This document shows positions 12,438 to 16,850 of a stretch of DNA of 16,850 bases, in pieces. Numbering within the stretch: position 1 is the first letter of the stretch; every line of letters starts with the position of its first letter. Source of the stretch: Chloroflexota bacterium (GTDB lineage Bacteria > Chloroflexota > Anaerolineae > Caldilineales > Caldilineaceae); NCBI GenBank assembly GCA_003451595.1, contig DMDA01000025.1:40554-57403 (forward strand). The letters are read 5' to 3'. The translations under genes and the position numbers were made by a program. The notes under the pieces are model-generated. The model saw only the letters and a program-made list of their open reading frames with translations, was not told where the DNA came from and made no database searches.

Positions 12438-13664
12438 ATGCTGATCGCAGGACTGATGAGCGGCACCTCCGCTGACGGCATCGATGTCGCGATTGCCGAA
12501 ATCACCGGGCTGCCGAAACCCGATGGCGACGGTGTGCAGATCGTACAGCAGGCGTTCGCCACCGTGCCCTGGCCCGCAGCAGAGCGGGCGCTGATCTTCG
12601 ACCTCTTCGCCGGACAAGGGACGCCGGCCGACCTCTGCCGCGCCAATTTCCGCCTGGGGGAGATTTTCGCCGCCGCCGTGCAGCAGGTCGCCGCCGCCGC
12701 CGGCATTGCGCTGGCAAGCCTCGACCTGATCGGCAGCCACGGTCAGACAATCTGGCACGATGTGACCGCCGACGGGCGCGTCACCAGCACGCTGCAGATC
12801 GGCGAGCCGGCCGTGATCGCGGCGCGCACGGGTGTGACGACGGTCGGCAACTTTCGCGTGGCGGATGTGGCGGCAGGCGGGCAAGGTGCACCGCTGGTGA
12901 GCATTTTCGACTGGCTGCTGCTGCGACCGCCACCTGCCCTCAACAGTGTGATTGGCGGTTGGCGTGCGGCGCAGAACATCGGCGGCATCGGCAACGTGAC
13001 TTTTCTGCCGCCGGTCGATTGCGACGCCGCGCCGCTGGCGTTCGATACCGGGCCTGGCAACGTGCTGATCGACTGGGCGGCGCGTTTTGCCAGCAACGGC
13101 GCGCTGACCTACGACGACGGCGGCGTGCTGGCGCGGCAGGGGCAGGTGCACGAGGCGCTGGTCACGCGCTGGCTGGAGCATCCCTACTATCAACAGCCGC
13201 CGCCAAAGACCACCGGTCGCGAGCTGTACACGGCTGAGTTGGCGGCAGCAATGCGCGCCGAAGCCCAGGCAACCGGCGCCAGTGACGTGGACTTCGTCGC
13301 CACCGTCACCGCACTGACCGCCGCCACCATCGCCGACGCATACGCCCGCTTTGCGCCGGGGCCGCTGGCGCAGGTCGTGATTGCGGGCGGCGGCGCGCAC
13401 AATCCTGTGCTGCTGGCGGAGCTGCGCATCCGATTAGCGGTGCGCCTGGGACAGGCGGTCGAGGTCGTCACCCACGAAGCCCTGGGCATCGACGCCGACG
13501 CCAAAGAGGCGCTCACCTTCGCCCTGCTTGCCTATCTCTGCGCGCACGGCTTGCCCGGCAACGTGCCAGCCTGCACGGGCGCAAAGGAAGAAATCGTTTT
13601 GGGCGTCATTGCTCCAGGGAAGAATTATGAGAGATTGGAGATTAGAGATTGGAGATTGGGATGA
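12438..13664 (+). CDS. anmK: Anhydro-N-acetylmuramic acid kinase
   Basis: AnmK opens the 1,6-anhydro ring of anhydro-MurNAc and phosphorylates it with ATP, giving MurNAc-6-phosphate, in cytoplasmic peptidoglycan recycling. Family motifs are clear: GLMSGTSADGID (5-16), IGSHGQTIWH (98-107), the active-site region FRVADVAAGGQGAPL (139-153, with Asp143 the likely catalytic acid/base), NIGGIGNVTF (180-189) and FDTGPGNVLID (202-212). The C-terminal family end TGA(K)..VLGVIAPG is present. ATG 12438 follows AAGG by 6 nt and begins exactly at the conserved motif. A GTG at 12420 is less likely. At 408 residues it is longer than the usual 370 or so. Its last ten residues (RLEIRDWRLG) are encoded by a GAGATTG heptad array and are probably an accidental extension. 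A BadF-type kinase follows. Confidence 0.95.
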   Translation: MLIAGLMSGTSADGIDVAIAEITGLPKPDGDGVQIVQQAFATVPWPAAERALIFDLFAGQGTPADLCRANFRLGEIFAAAVQQVAAAAGIALASLDLIGSHGQTIWHDVTADGRVTSTLQIGEPAVIAARTGVTTVGNFRVADVAAGGQGAPLVSIFDWLLLRPPPALNSVIGGWRAAQNIGGIGNVTFLPPVDCDAAPLAFDTGPGNVLIDWAARFASNGALTYDDGGVLARQGQVHEALVTRWLEHPYYQQPPPKTTGRELYTAELAAAMRAEAQATGASDVDFVATVTALTAATIADAYARFAPGPLAQVVIAGGGAHNPVLLAELRIRLAVRLGQAVEVVTHEALGIDADAKEALTFALLAYLCAHGLPGNVPACTGAKEEIVLGVIAPGKNYERLEIRDWRLG

Positions 13665-13830
13665 GTGCGTGATTGAGTGATTAGGTGATTGGGTGATTGA
13701 GTGATTGGGTGATGGGGTGATTGGGTGATGGAGCAACCGGTCAACGAGCTGAGCCTAGTCTCCAATCTCTAATCTCTTAATCTCCCAATCTCTCAATCTC
13801 CCAATCTCTCAATCTCTCAATCTCCCAACC
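13631..13830. repeat. Composite heptad/octamer inverted-repeat region between anmK and the BadF-type kinase
   Basis: The first arm holds four GAGATTR heptads (13631-13658), still coding for the anmK tail. Then come eight tandem octamers of the form GTGATTGG/GTGATTGA (13669-13732), a short unique stretch, and the opposite arm of AATCTC units with 7- or 8-nt spacing (13759-13830). Positions 13638-13655 and 13759-13776 are perfectly complementary over 18 bp, so the whole segment can fold as a long stem with the octamers in the loop. It ends 9 nt before the start of the next gene and fills the space where a ribosome site would be expected. Confidence 0.9.
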
Positions 13831-13839
13831 CTCACACCT

Positions 13840-14769
13840 ATGATCACACTCGGCATCGACGGCGGCGGCACAAAGACGCGCTGCGTGGCCGTCAACGAAG
13901 AAGGCGACATCCTGGCGACGACGACGGTCGGCAGCACCAACATCAACGCCATCGAGCACGGCGTCGTGCGCGAACGGCTGGCGGAGGCGGTGGTGACGGT
14001 GCTGTCGCAAGCCAGCGCAGAACCGGCTGATGTCATCGCCGTCGGGTTGGGCATGTCGGGCGTCGGGCGACCGGCGGATGTGCAGCTCGTGCGGCGCTGG
14101 ATGGCGGAGATGCTGCCGCGCGCCTACGCCTACGTCGACAATGACGCGGTGGCAGCGCTGGCAAGCGGCACCGGCGGCGATCTCTACGGCGTGGTGATCA
14201 TCAGCGGCACGGGGATGATCGTCTTTGGCGTCGACGCCGACGGACGGCGGCGGCGCGCAGGCGGCTGGGGCGCAATCCTGGGCGACCCGGGCGGCGGCTT
14301 CAGCATCGGCGCAGCGATCCTGCAGTCGATCACGGCGGCGACCGATGGCTGCGGCCCGGTGACGACGCTCACCGCGCGTGTGCTCAATCACCTGGGGTTA
14401 CGCGAAGTGCAGGACCTGATTGCGTGGACCTACGGACAGAGCGGCTGGGCGCACGTCGCCGGGCTGGCGCATCTGGCAGAAACTTGCGCGGCGGAGAGCG
14501 ACGAGGTGGCTTTTCGCATCCTGGCCTGGGCGGCGGACAACCTGGCGCAGCGCGCCGAGGCCGTGATTCGCGGGCTGGGGCTGGAAAACCAGCGCTTCCC
14601 GCTTGTGCTCGCTGGCGGCAACCTGACGCGCGGGGAGCTGCTGCGCCGCCTGCTCACGATCCGATTGGAAGAAGTTGCACCGCACGCCGAGATCGTTACG
14701 CCGTATCTTGATGCAGCGGTCGGCGCAGCGTTGCTGGCGCTGAAGATGGCGTGGAAGGAAAGAGAATAG
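13840..14769 (+). CDS. BadF/BadG/BcrA/BcrD-family kinase, probable N-acetylhexosamine (GlcNAc/MurNAc) kinase
   Basis: An ASKHA-fold sugar kinase of 309 residues. The ATP phosphate loops are GIDGGGTKT (5-13) and ISGTGM (121-126), the adenosine motif is LAGGNL (257-262), and the candidate catalytic residue is Asp102 in VDNDAVAAL (99-107). AGGWGAILGDPGGGF (140-154) is typical of the GlcNAc-kinase branch. Family knowledge: MurK of Clostridium acetobutylicum belongs here and phosphorylates MurNAc and GlcNAc. The location just after anmK supports an amino-sugar role, but the exact sugar is inferred. No Shine-Dalgarno sequence precedes the ATG. The upstream DNA is pyrimidine-rich repeat, so initiation may be unusual. 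The stop TAG (14767-14769) runs straight into another repeat array. Confidence 0.88.
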   Translation: MITLGIDGGGTKTRCVAVNEEGDILATTTVGSTNINAIEHGVVRERLAEAVVTVLSQASAEPADVIAVGLGMSGVGRPADVQLVRRWMAEMLPRAYAYVDNDAVAALASGTGGDLYGVVIISGTGMIVFGVDADGRRRRAGGWGAILGDPGGGFSIGAAILQSITAATDGCGPVTTLTARVLNHLGLREVQDLIAWTYGQSGWAHVAGLAHLAETCAAESDEVAFRILAWAADNLAQRAEAVIRGLGLENQRFPLVLAGGNLTRGELLRRLLTIRLEEVAPHAEIVTPYLDAAVGAALLALKMAWKERE

Positions 14770-14875
14770 GAGATTAGGAGATTGGAGATTAGGAGACTTC
14801 GTCAGTATGACATATTCGCTCCTGACTGCACAATCTCCCAATCGCACAATCCCCCAATCTCCAATCTCCAATCTC
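14770..14875. repeat. Inverted heptad-repeat array between the BadF-type kinase and msrA
   Basis: GAGATT-type units fill 14770-14796, interrupted by single extra G residues. After about 35 nt of unrelated sequence, CAATCTCC-type units of opposite sense fill 14830-14875. GAGATTGGAGATT (14778-14790) is perfectly complementary to 14856-14868 and also to 14863-14875, so alternative 13-bp stems in register shifts of 7 are possible. The msrA ribosome site begins directly after the array. Confidence 0.88.
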
Positions 14876-14891
14876 GATACAAGGAGAACCT

Positions 14892-15443
14892 ATGAGCAAC
14901 AATCAAAATTCGCTAGAAGTCGCCACTTTGGGCGGCGGCTGTTTCTGGTGTCTGGAAGCAGTGTACGTTGAACTGCGCGGGGTGGAGAAGGTGGTATCGG
15001 GTTACGCGGGTGGGCACGTGAAGAACCCGACCTATCGCGAGGTGTGCAGTGGCTCGACCGGCCACGCCGAGGTGGTGCAGGTGACCTTCGACCCGGCGGT
15101 GATCAGCTATGCCGACATTCTGCGCGTCTTCTTCACCATCCATGATCCGACGACGCTCAACCGCCAGGGCGCGGACGTGGGCACGCAGTATCGGTCGATC
15201 ATCCTCTATCACGACGAGGCGCAGAAGCAGACCGCGATCGAGGTAATGCAGGAGGTCACTGCGCAGCGTATCTGGCAGAACCCGCTGGTGACGGAGCTGG
15301 CGCCGCTCGATGTATTCTATCCGGCGGAGGAGTATCACCAGAATTACTTTGCGCGCAACCCGATGCAGCCCTACTGCCAGGTGGTGATTGCGCCCAAGGT
15401 CGCCAAGTTCCGCAAGCAATACTTTGATCGACTGCGGCGGTGA
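14892..15443 (+). CDS. msrA: Peptide-methionine (S)-S-oxide reductase MsrA
   Basis: Repairs oxidised methionine by reducing the S-sulfoxide, using thioredoxin-type electrons. The 183-residue protein has the catalytic motif GGGCFWCLE (14-22) with nucleophile Cys17. Other MsrA landmarks follow: SGYAGG (36-41), TGHAEVVQV (from 56), DVGTQYRS (from about 95), and the C-terminal YHQNYFARNPMQPYC, whose cysteine may act in recycling. It is full length. ATG 14892 follows AAGGAG (14881-14886) by 5 nt, one of the best ribosome sites in the window. The preceding repeat array and the good ribosome site suggest its own translation unit. No link to the amino-sugar genes is evident. Confidence 0.97.
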   Translation: MSNNQNSLEVATLGGGCFWCLEAVYVELRGVEKVVSGYAGGHVKNPTYREVCSGSTGHAEVVQVTFDPAVISYADILRVFFTIHDPTTLNRQGADVGTQYRSIILYHDEAQKQTAIEVMQEVTAQRIWQNPLVTELAPLDVFYPAEEYHQNYFARNPMQPYCQVVIAPKVAKFRKQYFDRLRR

Positions 15444-15444
15444 A

Positions 15445-15509
15445 GTCACGCGTCACGAGTCGGGCGTCAAACCGGTGAAGGCTGATTTGTGACGCGTGAC
15501 CAATGACGC
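15445..15509. repeat. Heptad inverted repeat between msrA and the pilin gene
   Basis: Heptads GTCACGC, GTCACGA, GTCGGGC and GTCAAAC (15445-15472) face GTGACGC, GTGACCA and ATGACGC (15489-15509). GTCACGCGTCAC (15445-15456) is the exact complement of 15489-15500, giving a 12-bp stem with a 32-nt loop. It starts 2 nt after the msrA stop and ends 6 nt before the pilin stop, so it may serve as a two-way 3' end for the convergent genes. Confidence 0.85.
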
Positions 15510-15515
15510 GCTGCG

Positions 15516-15719
15516 TTAGCACTTACCACCGCCGGAGCCAATGCAGGTGGCGGCGCGCCAAAATAAATCCTGAATAGCGCTGCCTGCCGACATCAAGCCG
15601 GCGACTATCGCCAGTGCCAGCAGTCCGGCTAAAAGCGCATACTCGATCAGGTCCTGTCCTTCTTCCTGACGATATTGTGTGTAAAGTTTCCAATAGTAGT
15701 GATTGATGGCCTGTTTCAT
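15516..15719 (-). CDS. Flp/Fap-type (type IVb) pilin
   Basis: Small 67-residue pilin subunit. A basic/polar leader (1-21) ends in the prepilin-peptidase site G21/QDLIEY. Glu at +5 (Glu26) and Tyr at +6 (Tyr27) after cleavage are diagnostic of Flp pilins. The hydrophobic helix ALLAGLLALAIVAGLM follows. The tail has two cysteines (59 and 67) around a Gly/Ser-rich end, less common in this family. GGGAG lies 10 nt before the ATG on the minus strand, and TATAAT is found at 15801-15796. The rest of a Tad assembly system (TadA/B/C, TadV peptidase) is not in this window, so the gene is either solitary or served by a locus elsewhere. Confidence 0.9.
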   Translation of the reverse strand: MKQAINHYYWKLYTQYRQEEGQDLIEYALLAGLLALAIVAGLMSAGSAIQDLFWRAATCIGSGGGKC

Positions 15720-15795
15720 TGGATGGCAACTCCCGCTTCGTTAAATTGCTTGACGCTGTATTTCTGAGCAGAGACAACAGTTTTCCTTACAAATT

Positions 15796-15801
15796 ATTAT
15801 A
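15796..15801 (-). promoter_or_regulatory. Consensus -10 element upstream of the pilin gene
   Basis: A perfect TATAAT reads on the minus strand at 15801-15796, about 77 nt before the pilin ATG. The best -35 at 17-18 nt matches TTGACA at only two or three positions, so activity may need an activator. The spacer also carries the start region of the divergent FemX-like gene. Confidence 0.5.
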
Positions 15802-15845
15802 CTGATAGATGCGTGTATTTGTATCCTGTTAGAAAGCTGTCATTT

Positions 15846-16850
15846 GTGAACATCTGCGTTGCGCCGGTCACCGATCCAGAGCAGTGGGATTCGTTTGTGT
15901 TGCAGTCACCGCAGCACACCTTCTTGCAGGCGTGGCGTTATGGAGAGTCCTTGCAGGAAGTTGGACATATTGTGCTACGAATCGGGCTTTTTGATGGAGC
16001 TGAACTGGTCGGCGCTGCGCAGCTTGTACGGTTTCACCTCAAGCCGGGGTCATTCCTCCATTGCCCGCATGGTCCGCTGCTGCATGACTGGACACAAACC
16101 GGCTACGTCGATGCAATGTTTGACGCCATTGCTGCAGCAGGGCGCACTCAAAAGGTCGCTTATGTTCGACTCAACCCGCCGCTTGCTGGGCTGGAGACTG
16201 TCTTTCAAGCGCATGGCTGCACACCGGCGCCGATTCAACTGTATGTCGAGAACACCTGGATCATCGATTTAACGCCATCGCCGCAAGTGTTGCTCAGGCA
16301 GATGCGACGCACGACGCGCAATGCAATCCGCGATGCAGTGCGTGCTGGCGTCGAGGTGACAGTAGACACGTCATTGCGCGACTTGCCCCTGTTGCTCGAT
16401 CTCTATGCACAAACGGCGGCGGATCAGCGCTTCGAGCCGATTGCCCGGCAATATATCGAAGCTGAAGCGCGCGCTTTTGCGCGCAGCGGGGACTGCGCCG
16501 TCGTTTGTGGCTGGCGCAACGGCGTGGCGCTAGCCGCCGTGTTGGTGATTTTCTATGGGCACACGGCTTACGCACACTTCGGCGCCTCATCACGGGTGGC
16601 GCCGCGCACCTTTGCACCTCACCTTGTGCAGTGGCGGATCATCGAGACAGCGCAAGCACGCGGTTGCAGGCAGTACGATCTATGGGGCATCGCACCGGCT
16701 GGCGCGCCTGACCATCCCTGGGCAGGATTCTCAGTCTTCAAACGCGGCTTTGGCGGGCGCGAAATTCGCTACGTGCATGCTCACGATCTGCCGCTGAAGT
16801 CGCACTATCTGTTGGTGCATTTTGTTGAGACACTGCGCCGCCGCCGTCGC
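15846..16850 (+). CDS. FemA/FemX-family aminoacyltransferase (partial, runs off the window)
   Basis: An uninterrupted frame of 335 codons from GTG 15846 to the window edge, without a stop. The fold is the double GNAT-like FemABX type. These enzymes use aminoacyl-tRNA to add amino acids to the peptidoglycan stem peptide, building cross-bridges. Supporting segments are an early FLQAWRYGE (26-34), LHCPHGPLL (about 78-86), LRQMRRTTRNAIRDA (basic helix) and the C-terminal YDLWGIAP followed by HPWAGFSVFKRGFGG, characteristic of FemABX proteins. The end so far is Arg-rich (ETLRRRRR). The start is uncertain: no clear ribosome site, and in-frame GTG 15813 and TTG 15819 lie upstream. It is divergent from the pilin gene. 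The final few codons are probably just outside. Confidence 0.85.
   Translation, partial: MNICVAPVTDPEQWDSFVLQSPQHTFLQAWRYGESLQEVGHIVLRIGLFDGAELVGAAQLVRFHLKPGSFLHCPHGPLLHDWTQTGYVDAMFDAIAAAGRTQKVAYVRLNPPLAGLETVFQAHGCTPAPIQLYVENTWIIDLTPSPQVLLRQMRRTTRNAIRDAVRAGVEVTVDTSLRDLPLLLDLYAQTAADQRFEPIARQYIEAEARAFARSGDCAVVCGWRNGVALAAVLVIFYGHTAYAHFGASSRVAPRTFAPHLVQWRIIETAQARGCRQYDLWGIAPAGAPDHPWAGFSVFKRGFGGREIRYVHAHDLPLKSHYLLVHFVETLRRRRR

Noticed and set aside
13669..13732. Tandem octamers considered as a CRISPR array
   Set aside because: Units are 8 nt with no spacers between them, and no cas genes are present. They are simple tandem repeats.
15859..16797. Overlapping ORFs of about 60-137 codons at the right end
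   Set aside because: They are out of frame with the 335-codon FemX-like frame, which has recognisable family motifs throughout.

Overview
The window looks like a piece of a GC-rich (around 60%) bacterial chromosome, most likely from the Chloroflexota (Anaerolineae/Caldilineae-like). This is an inference from gene content, from Cys-anchored lipoproteins with Ala/Pro/Gly linkers, and from a habit of placing short heptad repeats between genes. No phylogenetic search was possible. I see no transposase, integrase, CRISPR array or replication origin.

Layout. (1) 10-683, minus strand: a stable-RNA cluster of tRNA-Ala(TGC), tRNA-Leu(TAG) and a complete RNase P RNA gene (rnpB). rnpB is supported by conserved core motifs and by three long-range pairings (P1, P2, P4). 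(2) 684-1045: non-coding, holding an rnpB promoter candidate and the leader of the next operon. (3) 1046-7446, plus strand: a complete Dpp/Opp-type ABC importer in the order permease, permease, ATPase, ATPase, small two-helix membrane protein, lipoprotein substrate-binding protein. (4) 7553-8737: an MFS exporter/permease. (5) 8832-12239: three consecutive Gfo/Idh/MocA NAD(P)-dependent oxidoreductases, the third with a Cys-rich insertion. (6) 12251-12310: a short decayed remnant resembling the start of a DUF4160 gene. (7) 12438-14769: anmK (anhydro-N-acetylmuramic acid kinase) and a BadF/BcrA-family kinase resembling GlcNAc/MurNAc kinases. (8) 14892-15443: msrA. (9) 15516-15719, minus strand: a Flp-type pilin. 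(10) 15846 to the window end, plus strand: a FemA/FemX-type aminoacyltransferase, still open at the edge.

How the genes may work together. The importer, MFS protein, oxidoreductases and two amino-sugar kinases lie in the same direction. They read as a scavenging locus for cell-wall-derived or other amino sugars: uptake, redox modification, then phosphorylation. AnmK gives the clearest substrate clue, 1,6-anhydro-MurNAc. The downstream FemX-like gene also concerns peptidoglycan, though it may be an independent unit. No MurQ, NagZ, AmpD or AmpG homologue is in view, so the pathway is incomplete here.

The most unusual sequence feature is not a gene. At six gene junctions the DNA consists of tandem 7-nt units, written first in one orientation and then in the other, so that the transcript can fold into hairpins. 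The unit differs from site to site (AATCTCC/GAGATTG, GTGTTGC/GCAACAC, GTCACGC/GTGACGC), but the period and inverted layout are the same. In at least two genes the stop codon lies inside the array. At anmK the array has become coding and adds about ten residues to the protein.
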